This document shows positions 26,284-34,707 of a stretch of DNA of 64,000 nt, in pieces. The notes under the pieces were generated by a model. That model saw only the letters and a list, made by a program, of their open reading frames with translations. It searched no databases and was not told the DNA's origin. This DNA is from CCMP332 sp040218795 (lineage in GTDB: Bacteria > Bacteroidota > Bacteroidia > Cytophagales > CCMP332): assembly GCA_040218795.1 (NCBI GenBank), contig JAVJQT010000001.1:294360-358359 (forward strand). Reading direction: 5' to 3'. The position numbers were made by a program, and so were the translations under genes. Within the stretch, counting starts at the first letter, position 1. Every line of letters begins with the position of its first letter.

Positions 26284-27737
26284 TTAATCAATTCGGATAC
26301 AATTTTTCCCGAAAGTAAACATAATGGTATTCCACCTCCCGGATGAACACTTCCTCCACAAAAATAGAGACCTTTTATTTTTTGACTGAAATTGGGATGT
26401 CTTAAAAATGCAGAAAATTTGGTATTTGAACTTGTTCCATACAATGAACCCTGATATGAAGAGGTTTTTGATTCAATGCTCCTCGGGTCGAGAATGGACT
26501 CATTCTCTATGTAATCTTCTATTTTTGTATTCAGCATATTATTTATTTTATTCTGAATATTTCTTCTCGACTTTTCAATCATTTGATCCCAATTCTGACC
26601 GGTGTTCGCAGGTGCATTGATCATGACAAACCAATTTTCTGAACCTTTGGGTGCATCTTTTGGATTGTATTTTGAGCTGATATTTATATAAACTGTCGGA
26701 TCAGTATAAAGCTCTTTTTTACCAAACAAATAATCAAATTCCTTCTTGTAGTTTCCTGAAAACAATATATTGTGGAGATCCAATTTGGGAAATTCTTTTT
26801 TTACGCCCCAATAGAATATCAGGGCAGAACTGGAACGTTCCTGTTTTAATATTTTCTCCGGTTCTTTTTGACCTTTTAAAAGCTTCTTGTAAGTAGGATA
26901 TATATCTGCATTGGAAATAACGCGGTCAAATTCCACTTCTTTACCATTTATATTAATGCCTTTTACTTTATTTTTTTCTATTATAATCTTGCCTACTTCA
27001 GTGTTGAAATGGAAGTTCACACCTAAATCCTTTGAAAGTTTAACCAATGCAAGTGTGATTTGATGCATTCCGCCAATTGGAAAATATGTACCCAAATTGT
27101 GTTCCAAATGTGGAATTATGTTTAGTACTCCCGGGGCCTTATAAGGATTAGATCCATTATATGTTGCAAAGCGGTCGAACAACTGCACCAATCTGGGGTC
27201 TTTAAAACGATTGCTGTTTACTTCGTGCATGCTCGCATTCAAATTGAGCTTAAAAACGTTAATAAGGGCATCTAACACATCTTTAGTGAAATAATTGCTC
27301 AATTTGTGGAGCGACTTTTCCATAAATAATGCATGTGTTTTTTCATATAAGAAGGCACTCTTCTTTAAATGATCAATCACACTTTTTGCATTCGTACCGG
27401 TTTTATCCTGAACCTCCTTGGCAAATTTATTTTGATCGCTGTAAGCGATCAATCTGGTTTTATCATCAAAGAAGTAATGGCAGCTTTTTTCTAACCTCTC
27501 ATAATTGTAATAGTCTCTGGGATTTTTCCCCAAATCGTAAAAAACGGCATCCAAATGTTCGGGTAAAGTAAAAAGAGAGGGACCTGCATCAAATCTGAAT
27601 TTTCCCTGCTCAAAGGCACTAAGTTTACCACCGGGATAGCTATTTGATTCATAGACATGAACCTCATGACCTTTGGCAGCCAATCTTGCGCCGGAGGCCA
27701 AACCGGCTACTCCTGATCCTATAACCGCGATTTTCAT
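26280..27737 (-). CDS. crtD: Carotenoid desaturase, CrtD-like (1-hydroxycarotenoid 3,4-desaturase)
   Basis: 485 residues from MKIAVIGSGVAGLASG; the longer frame to 27806 extends into the terminator of the upstream gene. Phytoene-desaturase family: N-terminal FAD-binding GSGVAGLASGARLAAKGHEVHVYE, the PGGKLSAF and FRFDAGPSLFTLPE blocks, and the C-terminal GLYFCGGSVHPGGGIPLCLLSGKIVSELI dinucleotide end. CrtI and CrtD cannot be told apart with certainty by eye. The ATGA-coupled cruF gene favours CrtD acting on 1'-hydroxy-carotenoids. No crtB, crtY or crtW is adjacent, so the rest of the pathway lies elsewhere. Confidence 0.83.
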   Translation of the reverse strand: MKIAVIGSGVAGLASGARLAAKGHEVHVYESNSYPGGKLSAFEQGKFRFDAGPSLFTLPEHLDAVFYDLGKNPRDYYNYERLEKSCHYFFDDKTRLIAYSDQNKFAKEVQDKTGTNAKSVIDHLKKSAFLYEKTHALFMEKSLHKLSNYFTKDVLDALINVFKLNLNASMHEVNSNRFKDPRLVQLFDRFATYNGSNPYKAPGVLNIIPHLEHNLGTYFPIGGMHQITLALVKLSKDLGVNFHFNTEVGKIIIEKNKVKGININGKEVEFDRVISNADIYPTYKKLLKGQKEPEKILKQERSSSALIFYWGVKKEFPKLDLHNILFSGNYKKEFDYLFGKKELYTDPTVYINISSKYNPKDAPKGSENWFVMINAPANTGQNWDQMIEKSRRNIQNKINNMLNTKIEDYIENESILDPRSIESKTSSYQGSLYGTSSNTKFSAFLRHPNFSQKIKGLYFCGGSVHPGGGIPLCLLSGKIVSELIK

Positions 27738-27790
27738 AAGTCCCAAATCATTGTGAAAATAAAGCTTATAATTATTCTGGTATAGATATA

Positions 27791-27818
27791 AAAAAAGGCG
27801 AACCAAATAGTTCGCCTT
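27791..27818 (-). terminator. Rho-independent terminator after the YceI lipoprotein gene
   Basis: Perfect 9-bp stem AAGGCGAAC / GTTCGCCTT with a 6-base loop; on the minus strand it is followed by a run of T. It separates the yceI-like gene (stop at 27839) from crtD. Confidence 0.85.
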
Positions 27819-27838
27819 GCAATAAAGTTATTTTGAGA

Positions 27839-28489
27839 TTATTTAGAGGCTATCAATTTAATGTCCAATTGAATATCTTCGGAGATTACTTTATCCGCAA
27901 CAGGTAATTCAAATGAAACATCATAATTCATTCTGTTAAAAGACATGGTACCTCTTACCACTCTTCTTCCTTCTTCCTCGCTAAACGTTATGTTTTCAAC
28001 AGTCTCGGAATTACTTTTTCCACGAATTGTAAGGGTACCGCTGGCTGTATTTCCTTCTACACTCTCTATTGTAAAACTAGCAGTTGGGAATGAGTCTACA
28101 GCAAAGAAATCCGGTGATGATAAATGACCAACCAGTTTTTCTTGAGTTTGGCCTTCCTCAGGATTAAAGTTTTCATCCATAGGAGTGATGCTTGTTAGAT
28201 CTACAACAAAACTTCCTCCCGAAATTTGTCCATTTTCCATCATTAATTCGGCTTCACTTACATTGACTGTACCTTCGTGGGCATACAATCCCATCATTTC
28301 ACCTCTCCACATGACTTTACTGTCTTCGGTGGATACTACAAAGTCGTCCATTGAAGCATCTTCGGTTTCTGCTTCCATGTTTTCTTCGGTTGATTTTTCA
28401 GCTTCAGAGCTTTCCTGACCTCCGGAGCAAGCCACCATAAATAGGGTAGCGGTAAATAAAATTGCCAGTAAAAATTTGTTAGTTTTCAT
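27839..28489 (-). CDS. YceI-family lipoprotein
   Basis: 216 residues with a lipoprotein signal (LFMVACSGG) and a ~35-residue acidic Glu/Ser-rich linker. The YceI lipocalin-like domain follows (about 48-215): DSKVMWRGEMMGLYAHEGTV, GGSFVVDLTSITPMDE, KLVGHLSSPDFFAVDSFPTA, GTLTIRGKSNSETVENITF and MSFNRMNYDVSFE. YceI proteins bind isoprenoid or amphiphilic molecules in the periplasm. It is a single-gene unit with its own terminator. A second YceI-like protein is encoded at 45431-45982, in a cytochrome operon. Confidence 0.92.
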   Translation of the reverse strand: MKTNKFLLAILFTATLFMVACSGGQESSEAEKSTEENMEAETEDASMDDFVVSTEDSKVMWRGEMMGLYAHEGTVNVSEAELMMENGQISGGSFVVDLTSITPMDENFNPEEGQTQEKLVGHLSSPDFFAVDSFPTASFTIESVEGNTASGTLTIRGKSNSETVENITFSEEEGRRVVRGTMSFNRMNYDVSFELPVADKVISEDIQLDIKLIASK

Positions 28490-28612
28490 ATTTGGTGCAT
28501 TTAGTTATAATTCAATTCAATAGCTTGTGTTAATTATTGAAACAAAAAGATAATTCAATAAATAATAAATCTTATCATTCAAATAAGCATTCTGTTTTAC
28601 AAAAGACAAAAT

Positions 28613-29032
28613 ATGGCAGATAATAAGACTAAAAAAACAAGAGCGGATGTAATAAAATTCATGGATTCGATAGAAAATTCTAAAAAAAGAGAAGATTCAG
28701 TTAGAATTCTGAATCTAATGAAAGAAATATGCGGAGAAGAACCCAGAATGTGGGGTCCATCAATTATCAGTTTTGGGAATTATCATTACAAATATAAAAG
28801 TGGCAGGGAAGGCAATTTTTTTCTTACGGGCTTTTCTCCAAGAAAGTCGGCTTTAACACTTTATATAATGGGTGGTTTTGGAAGATATGAAGAATTACTT
28901 GCAAAACTGGGCAAGTATAATCACGGAAAGTCCTGTTTGTATATTAAAAATTTGGAGGATGTTGAAATCGATGTTTTAAAAAATCTAATTAGTGAGTCCG
29001 TAGAATATATTAAAAACAAAAAGTGGCCCTGA
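28613..29032 (+). CDS. DUF1801 family protein
   Basis: 139 residues, cytosolic. Typical DUF1801 (YdhG-like) sequence: RADVIKFMDSIENSKKREDS, GEEPRMWGPSIISFGNYHYKY, TGFSPRKSALTLYIMGGF and GKYNHGKSCLYIKNLEDVEIDVL. Function not established. A second, more distant DUF1801 protein is encoded at 32135-32548. It stands alone, 52 bp before the glycosyltransferase gene in the same direction. Confidence 0.9.
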   Translation: MADNKTKKTRADVIKFMDSIENSKKREDSVRILNLMKEICGEEPRMWGPSIISFGNYHYKYKSGREGNFFLTGFSPRKSALTLYIMGGFGRYEELLAKLGKYNHGKSCLYIKNLEDVEIDVLKNLISESVEYIKNKKWP

Positions 29033-29064
29033 AATAAAGATTCTGTAAATCTGAACTATCCTTT

Positions 29065-29073
29065 TAACTTTGC
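29065..29073 (+). promoter_or_regulatory. -7 element of the glycosyltransferase gene
   Basis: TAACTTTGC is a perfect match to the Bacteroidota TAnnTTTGC element, 10 bp before the start codon at 29084, so the leader would be only a few bases. No clear TTTG is seen at -33. Confidence 0.45.
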
Positions 29074-29083
29074 CAAAAAAGGC

Positions 29084-30181
29084 ATGCCTCCAAAAGTATT
29101 AGTAATTAGCAATTACAATGACCCGGTTGTCACCCGACCGGAAGCTGAGATATTTATAGGCTTAAAGAAAGAGGGTCTTGATATTGAGGTTATAAGCAAG
29201 GCTGATACTGTTTACGCCGAGAAATTCACACAGAATGGAATCAAAGTACATGATAGGCTCATCTTTAAAAAATACGATAAGGAGGAAATCAATTTTATAA
29301 AAGAAATTTTAAAAGAAGGGAAACACGATATTCTTCAGCTCTTCAATGGAGCAGCCATTGTCAATGGCATTCAAGCGGCAAAAAACCTCAACGTGTCGGT
29401 AGTGCTTTATAGAGGGTTTTCGGGGCATATACACTGGTGGGATCCATCGGCTTATACCAAGTTTTTACATCCCCGGGCAGATAAAATTATTTGCAATTCT
29501 ATTGGTGTGGAGGAAATTTTTAATCGGCAGCTTTTTTTTAATTCTGACAAGGCGATTACAATTAATAAAGGTCATAATTTAGATTGGTATAAGGAAATTA
29601 AAGCGTTTTCAAGAAATGACTTAGGTATTTCGGAAACGAGTCTGGCCATTGCCTGCGTGGCCAATAACAGGCCAATGAAAGGGGTCAAATACATTATGGA
29701 GGCCATCACCAAATTACCTGCTGAAATTGACATTGACTTATTTCTAATTGGCAAAGGATTGGATGATGAGCAGTTTAAAAATATTATAAAGGGACAGCCA
29801 AATGAGAGCAAAGTTCATTTTATGGGTTTCAGAAAGGATGCTTTGAGAATTGTGGCTGCTTGTAATGCTTTCATAATGGCTTCAACCAAAGGAGAATCTA
29901 TTACAAAGGCCGTTCTGGAGTCAATGGCTTTTGGGCTGGCACCAATTATAAGTGATATTGCAGGTAACAGAGAACTTGTAGTTCAAAATGAAAATGGATT
30001 AATTTTTCCTTCAAGGAACAGCAATAAACTCGCAGAATGCATTCAAAAAATGGAATCTGACAGAGCTGCTACCAAACTAATGGGGAAGAAATCAAAGGAG
30101 AGAATTGAAGGATTACTGAACATTAAAACAACCATTTCCAAATACAAGAAATTGTATGAGGAATTGAGCGAGAAAACTTAA
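29084..30181 (+). CDS. Glycosyltransferase family 4 (GT-B)
   Basis: 365 residues. The N-terminal domain has the Rossmann-like start PPKVLVISNYNDPVVTRPEAE. The C-terminal domain contains the nucleotide-sugar binding features of GT4: ACVANNRPMKGVKYIMEAI, LFLIGKGLDDEQF, VHFMGFRKDALRIVAACNAFIMAS and the ESITKAVLESMAFGLAPIIS E(x7)E motif, followed by GNRELVVQNENGLIF. Predicted cytosolic and soluble; donor and acceptor are unknown. It stands alone, not within a polysaccharide cluster. It ends 4 bp inside the end of the convergent map gene. Confidence 0.88.
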   Translation: MPPKVLVISNYNDPVVTRPEAEIFIGLKKEGLDIEVISKADTVYAEKFTQNGIKVHDRLIFKKYDKEEINFIKEILKEGKHDILQLFNGAAIVNGIQAAKNLNVSVVLYRGFSGHIHWWDPSAYTKFLHPRADKIICNSIGVEEIFNRQLFFNSDKAITINKGHNLDWYKEIKAFSRNDLGISETSLAIACVANNRPMKGVKYIMEAITKLPAEIDIDLFLIGKGLDDEQFKNIIKGQPNESKVHFMGFRKDALRIVAACNAFIMASTKGESITKAVLESMAFGLAPIISDIAGNRELVVQNENGLIFPSRNSNKLAECIQKMESDRAATKLMGKKSKERIEGLLNIKTTISKYKKLYEELSEKT

Positions 30182-30966
30182 GACAGAATTTTCGTTAAAG
30201 CCTGATCCACATACTCAAAAGTTGATAAAACTTCAGGTTGTCCCTTGACAATAGCCACATCGTGTTCAAAATGGGCAGAAGGCATTTTATCCGCCGTGGT
30301 GATCGTCCAGCCATCCGAATGTTGAACAATGTTTTTTGTGCCCATATTTATCATAGGTTCAATGGCGAGCACCATTCCATTTTTTAATTTAGGCCCTTTT
30401 CCGCGTTTTCCGTAATTCGGCACCTCTGGTTTTTCATGCAATTGACGTCCCAATCCATGCCCAACCAATTCCCGAACGACACCATAGCCATGACTCTCGG
30501 CATATTGCTGGATGGCAAAACTTATATCACCTATTCTATTACCGGATTTGCACTGCTCAATTCCCTTGTCAAGTGATTCTCTGGTTACTCTCAGTAATTT
30601 TTTTGTGGCTTCATCTACTTCACCTACTTCAAAAGTAAATGCATGGTCACCGTAAAAACCATTCATTAAAACACCACAATCCACTGAAATAATATCCCCG
30701 TCTTCAAGCGGCTTTTTGGTTGGAATTCCATGAACAACCTGCTCATTGCTCGACATGCAAAGGGTATTGGGAAAATCATATAAACCCAGAAATGCAGGCT
30801 TCCCTCCATGATCCCTAATAAATTCTTCAGCCATGGCATCCAGTTCTAATGGAGTAATCCCGGGGCGAATTTTTTCTGCAATAAGGCCCAATGTTTTGGA
30901 AACCAATCTTGCACTCATTCGCATAAGTTCTATTTCTTCGGAAGTTTTTATGGGGATTGAAAGCAT
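30178..30966 (-). CDS. map: Methionine aminopeptidase, type I
   Basis: 262 residues; removes the initiator Met from nascent proteins. Metal ligands are visible: the Asp pair in SVDCGVLMNGFYGDHAF, His in GHGLGRQLHEKPEVPNYG and Glu in MVLAIEPMINMG, with a final Glu near QPEVLSTFE. There is no N-terminal zinc-binding extension, so this is the short type Ia form. The start codon is 3 bp after a TAATTTTGC element on the same strand, so the message may be nearly leaderless. It is downstream of the ACMSD-like gene but apparently has its own promoter. Confidence 0.96.
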   Translation of the reverse strand: MLSIPIKTSEEIELMRMSARLVSKTLGLIAEKIRPGITPLELDAMAEEFIRDHGGKPAFLGLYDFPNTLCMSSNEQVVHGIPTKKPLEDGDIISVDCGVLMNGFYGDHAFTFEVGEVDEATKKLLRVTRESLDKGIEQCKSGNRIGDISFAIQQYAESHGYGVVRELVGHGLGRQLHEKPEVPNYGKRGKGPKLKNGMVLAIEPMINMGTKNIVQHSDGWTITTADKMPSAHFEHDVAIVKGQPEVLSTFEYVDQALTKILS

Positions 30967-30969
30967 CGC

Positions 30970-31003
30970 GCAAAATTAAGAATTTCGCAGCAAATCATTC
31001 AAA
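30970..31003 (-). promoter_or_regulatory. Primary-sigma promoter of map
   Basis: On the minus strand TTTG (31000-31003), 21 bp, then TAATTTTGC (30970-30978), directly before ATG at 30966. It overlaps the 3' end of the ACMSD-like gene. Both boxes and the spacing agree with the Bacteroidota TTTG/TAnnTTTG consensus. Confidence 0.6.
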
Positions 31004-32005
31004 TCGTTTCGCAGGGATATTAAGCCAGGATAAAATGGATTTATTAAAAATATCCTCAACAATTTTTTTATCGAGATCCATTTCCTCTATGAATTTGCCT
31101 ATTTCCAAATCACCTAAAGGAAAAGGGTAATCGGAGCCAAGACAAACTTTTTCTGAGCCTTGCATATCGAGAACGTAGTTAAGCATTTTTGGATCATGCG
31201 TAATACAATCAACCCAAAATTTTCCAATATATTCTCTTGGATTTACAGGATTATCCAGAGCTACCAGATCCGGTCGACAATTAAATCCATGTTCTACCCT
31301 CCCAATTGTCGGCAGAAATGAACCACCTGCATGTGCAAAACACACTCTCAAATCGGGCAGTTTCTCAAAAATCCCGCTAAAAATCATAGAACATATGGCC
31401 CTTGAAGTTTCTGCAGGCATTCCGACAAGCCAGGGCAACCAATATTCTTCCATATCATCTTTGCCCATCATATCCCAGGGGTGAACCAGAATAGCCATAC
31501 CTAAATCTTGTGCTGCTTCGAAAATAGGGAAAAGCTCTGCCTCGGAAAGGTTCGCATTATTGATATTTGAGCCTATTTGTACACCGGGAAACTCACATTC
31601 ATTTTTACATCTTTCCAATTCCTGAATAGCTAATTCCGTGTCTTGCATAGGAATTGTACCTAGACCAATATAGTTTTTGGGATATTTTGCCTGGACTTTG
31701 GCAATATCATCATTCAAAAATTTTGAGACTTCAAGTCCGTCTTTTGGTTTGGCCCAATAGGAAAACATGACAGGGATTGTACATACCACTTGTACCTGTG
31801 TATTGAATTGAGCGTATTCATCTATTCGTATTTCTGGATCCCAGCAATTTTCCTTTATTTCTCTAAAGAATTTGGTGCCGGACATCATTCTGGCAAAACC
31901 TTTTTTGTGATGATCAAGGGTGATAAAATTTCCATAACCAAATTTTCCTTTGAAATCAGGTAGCTGTTTTGGAAAAATATGGCTGTGCATGTCAATCTTG
32001 AGCAT
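30995..32005 (-). CDS. ACMSD-like amidohydrolase-family decarboxylase
   Basis: 336 residues closely resembling 2-amino-3-carboxymuconate-6-semialdehyde decarboxylase, a zinc enzyme of the tryptophan-kynurenine pathway. The N-terminus KIDMHSHIFPKQLPDFKGK, the ENCWDPEIRI and PVMFSYWAKP segments, FPGVQIGSNIN, VHPWDMMGKDDMEEYWLPW, LVGMPAETSRAICSMI, VCFAHAGGSFLPTIGRVEHG and LGSDYPFPLG match the human enzyme block for block. Zinc ligands are HSH, HPWD, HAGG and Asp of GSDYP. No other kynurenine genes are nearby. A nitrobenzoate or other ring-cleavage role is possible. Confidence 0.9.
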   Translation of the reverse strand: MLKIDMHSHIFPKQLPDFKGKFGYGNFITLDHHKKGFARMMSGTKFFREIKENCWDPEIRIDEYAQFNTQVQVVCTIPVMFSYWAKPKDGLEVSKFLNDDIAKVQAKYPKNYIGLGTIPMQDTELAIQELERCKNECEFPGVQIGSNINNANLSEAELFPIFEAAQDLGMAILVHPWDMMGKDDMEEYWLPWLVGMPAETSRAICSMIFSGIFEKLPDLRVCFAHAGGSFLPTIGRVEHGFNCRPDLVALDNPVNPREYIGKFWVDCITHDPKMLNYVLDMQGSEKVCLGSDYPFPLGDLEIGKFIEEMDLDKKIVEDIFNKSILSWLNIPAKRFE

Positions 32006-32134
32006 AGGTCAGGCTTTAATCGCTAAGCTAATAAATATTAGAAATAAGGATATTTTATTGAATTAAAATGATTGTTTAAATTTAATTAAACAGAAAATAA
32101 GCTTTATTAAGGAAAACCCATGCTTGAAACCCTA

Positions 32135-32548
32135 TTAAAAAACCTTTTCCCCTGGTAATTCAGAAGCTTGCTTAATCCATTTTTTTAATTGCTGTTCATC
32201 CAAATTATCATTTTCATAAATCCGAAAATATCTGACGTAATCCACTTTTGAAGTGATAGGTGGAATTGGATTCAGCGCTGTGCCTCTAAAAAAGGTTACA
32301 GAAATATACCTGCTAGTACAATTGAAAGCAATAAACCAACCCTTTCCCTCGATTCCATAAAAAGGGTTGTTCCATCGCACTGCTTTTTTAACTTTTGGGA
32401 CCATTTGCTCAATTAATTGATCCAGATAAAGGCCTGTCTTACTTTTCCATTCCGGCATTGCGGCAATGTATTCCTGAACGGGTTGATTTCCATCACCCTT
32501 TGGAATTTGAGGATTTCCACCACTTAGCAATTTTGGTTTTTCTTTCAT
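32135..32548 (-). CDS. DUF1801 family protein
   Basis: 137 residues. VQEYIAAMPEWKSKTGLYLDQLIEQMVP, KKAVRWNNPFYGIEGKGWFIAF and SVTFFRGTALNPIPP with a C-terminal DEQQLKKWIKQASELPG fit the DUF1801 family, here of the subgroup with an N-terminal IPKGDGNQPV leader. Function unknown. The 130 bp between it and the ACMSD-like gene contain only AT-rich sequence with a small palindrome (CTAATA/TATTAG). Confidence 0.85.
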   Translation of the reverse strand: MKEKPKLLSGGNPQIPKGDGNQPVQEYIAAMPEWKSKTGLYLDQLIEQMVPKVKKAVRWNNPFYGIEGKGWFIAFNCTSRYISVTFFRGTALNPIPPITSKVDYVRYFRIYENDNLDEQQLKKWIKQASELPGEKVF

Positions 32549-32692
32549 TTTCAGGTATTCTAAGCTTTTGAATCAAATATCAAATAATCTAAAAGGAAAT
32601 ATTAAATCGAAGAAGTCTCGCTTTTTTGAAAAGAAACCATATCTATCCTGATATTTTCTAAATCTTTATGTTTTAATTCATTAATCTCAATT

Positions 32693-33016
32693 TTATTTTG
32701 GATCCAGACTCATCACATAATCATAGCTTTCATCGAGGTATTTGGCCACTCTGTTTATGTCCTTTAACATTTCCTGAGGGACCAGTACATAACCATGCAT
32801 GATTGAATTATAGGATTTAAAATGGCTACTGTTCCATTCCTCCATATATTTTTTTTGGACATCTTTTGAAAATCGAATTCCGATTTCTCCTTCTTTGTTG
32901 AGCTGTGAAAACATATGTCCGTTTGCGGAAGTGTAAGGGCTGCTTTTTCCCTTTCGCTTAAAACGAGGACATTTTGCGATTATTTTCTCATATATTTTTA
33001 ATTGTTCTTCCCACAT
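32693..33016 (-). CDS. TfoX/YdhG-like small protein, function unknown
   Basis: 107 residues. The TSANGHMFSQLNKEGEIGIRFSKD segment followed by VLVPQEMLKDINRVAKYLDESYDYVMSLDPK resembles the short Bacteroidota proteins sometimes annotated as TfoX/Sxy family. The resemblance to real competence regulators is slight. Cytosolic, no membrane segment. It lies between DUF1801 and DinB genes, all on the minus strand but spaced by >90 bp. Confidence 0.65.
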   Translation of the reverse strand: MWEEQLKIYEKIIAKCPRFKRKGKSSPYTSANGHMFSQLNKEGEIGIRFSKDVQKKYMEEWNSSHFKSYNSIMHGYVLVPQEMLKDINRVAKYLDESYDYVMSLDPK

Positions 33017-33106
33017 TAGTTTGAAATTCAGGCTTTTTCTAAAATGAATATTTGTCCATCTAATTTACCTAATAATGTAAAAGCCAGCAAAGTATAATCC
33101 TTTATT

Positions 33107-33631
33107 TCAAGTATTTAGGATTCTTAAATATTTTACCCAGGGACCCACTTCATTTTTGTATTGCTTGGCCATGACCCTGGAGATTTGTGCAATATGCCCA
33201 AGGTCATGAGCCGTCCAGGTGGCAATGAGTTCTTTGAGTGTGACTGTTCCAAAATCCGGGTGGATTCCCTCAAATTCGAGCTGTTCTTTTGAAATATTTA
33301 ATGCCTTCAATTCCATTAAATTGTTTTTTCTTAAATGTTTGAATTCCAAAAGTAATTCAGATAAGGTCTTGTTTTGGTTTTCCCTGAATTGTGCAAATCG
33401 GTCAAAAGGCGTAAATTTTTTATTTCCTGAATTCTTCAAAATAATATTGATTCTGCTCATCCAATCTGTTTTTTCTCCGTGTATCAAATGGCCGAGGATA
33501 TCATAGGGACTCCAGGTGTCAGGACCTTCATTTTTCTTGATCCATTCTTCAGACAAATTCGAAAGGAAGGATTCAAGTGTTCGTGGTGTGTTTTGAAGGA
33601 TATCTATGGATTTGTTTAATGAGAATTCCAT
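33107..33631 (-). CDS. DinB family protein
   Basis: 174 residues, a four-helix-bundle DinB_2-type protein, possibly a metal-dependent thiol S-transferase or hydrolase (family-level knowledge only). Metal-site histidines are visible in PYDILGHLIHGEKTDWMSRI (helix 2) and WTAHDLGHIAQISRVMAKQY (HxxxH). The ending VGPWVKYLRIL is usual for the family. The start MEFSLNKSIDILQNTPRTLE is the canonical N-terminus. It lies 40 bp upstream-facing the ACR3 gene's end. Confidence 0.9.
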   Translation of the reverse strand: MEFSLNKSIDILQNTPRTLESFLSNLSEEWIKKNEGPDTWSPYDILGHLIHGEKTDWMSRINIILKNSGNKKFTPFDRFAQFRENQNKTLSELLLEFKHLRKNNLMELKALNISKEQLEFEGIHPDFGTVTLKELIATWTAHDLGHIAQISRVMAKQYKNEVGPWVKYLRILNT

Positions 33632-33670
33632 CTTTTTATTAATGAATTTAAGAATAGTATGGCGGATTTT

Positions 33671-34705
33671 TTAATAAAACTTCTTTCTCAACCAAAACGA
33701 AACTCGAACCAATAAGATAAGCGCAGGTACTTCGACCAGGGGTCCAATTACACCTGTGAATGCCTGCCCGGAATTTAAGCCAAAGACGGCGATAGCAACA
33801 GCAATAGCTAATTCAAAATTATTTCCGGCTGCTGTAAAAGCTACCGAAGCGGTTTTATCGTATTCCGTACCAATTGCTTTTGTTATAAAAAAACCAATGA
33901 TAAACATCAAGGTAAAATAGATCAGCAATGGAATGGCTATTAACACTACATCAAAAGGAATTTCAACAATCAGTTCGCCTTTTAATGAAAACATTATAAT
34001 AATTGTAAAAAGTAGGGCAATCAGTGTTAAGGGCGAAATAGCGGGTATAAATTTTTCCGTATACCAATCTTTTCCTTTTAATTTTATCAAGACCTGCCTG
34101 CTAATTATTCCCATCAAAAATGGAATTCCCAAATAAATGGCTACGCTTTCGGCAATTGTAATAATTGAAATATCTACTATGGCACCATCAAAACCAAAAT
34201 AGGGTGGAAGAATCGTAATAAAAATCCAGGCATAAAAGCTGTAGGCAAATACCTGAAAAATACTATTCAAGGCAACCAGACCTGCACCATATTCACTGTT
34301 TCCTTCAGCGAGATCATTCCAGACCAATACCATGGCTATGCATCGTGCCAATCCAATGAGAATCAAACCCACCATGTACTCCGGATAATCATTGAGAAAG
34401 AGGATGGCCAAAATAAACATAAGTACCGGACCTATGATCCAATTGAGAAAAAGGGAAATGGACAAAAGCTTAATGTTTCGAAAGACCTGTGGCAATAGCG
34501 CGTAATTGACCTTGGCCAAAGGCGGATACATCATTAAAATCAATCCAAAAGCAATAGGTATGTTTGTTGTGCCGCTGTTAAAGGAATTTATTATTTCCGG
34601 AAAAGTCGGAAAAAAATAACCAATACCAACTCCAAAAAGCATGGCTATAAAAATCCACAAGGTCAGACTCTTATCTAGAAACCCTAATTTTTTATTTTCG
34701 CTCAT
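33671..34705 (-). CDS. arsB: ACR3-type arsenite efflux transporter
   Basis: 344 residues, 10 predicted membrane helices. Typical ACR3 (BASS superfamily) blocks are present: LTLWIFIAMLFGVGIGYFFP, IPIAFGLILMMYPPLAKVNY, FLNWIIGPVLMF, LIGLARCIAMVLVWNDLAEG with the catalytic Cys of the ARCxAMVxxW motif, and FTAAGNNFELAIAVAIAVFG. It exports arsenite produced by the adjacent ArsC. The gene follows arsC by 2 bp in one operon; no arsR or arsM is next to them. Confidence 0.94.
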   Translation of the reverse strand: MSENKKLGFLDKSLTLWIFIAMLFGVGIGYFFPTFPEIINSFNSGTTNIPIAFGLILMMYPPLAKVNYALLPQVFRNIKLLSISLFLNWIIGPVLMFILAILFLNDYPEYMVGLILIGLARCIAMVLVWNDLAEGNSEYGAGLVALNSIFQVFAYSFYAWIFITILPPYFGFDGAIVDISIITIAESVAIYLGIPFLMGIISRQVLIKLKGKDWYTEKFIPAISPLTLIALLFTIIIMFSLKGELIVEIPFDVVLIAIPLLIYFTLMFIIGFFITKAIGTEYDKTASVAFTAAGNNFELAIAVAIAVFGLNSGQAFTGVIGPLVEVPALILLVRVSFWLRKKFY

Positions 34706-34707
34706 AA

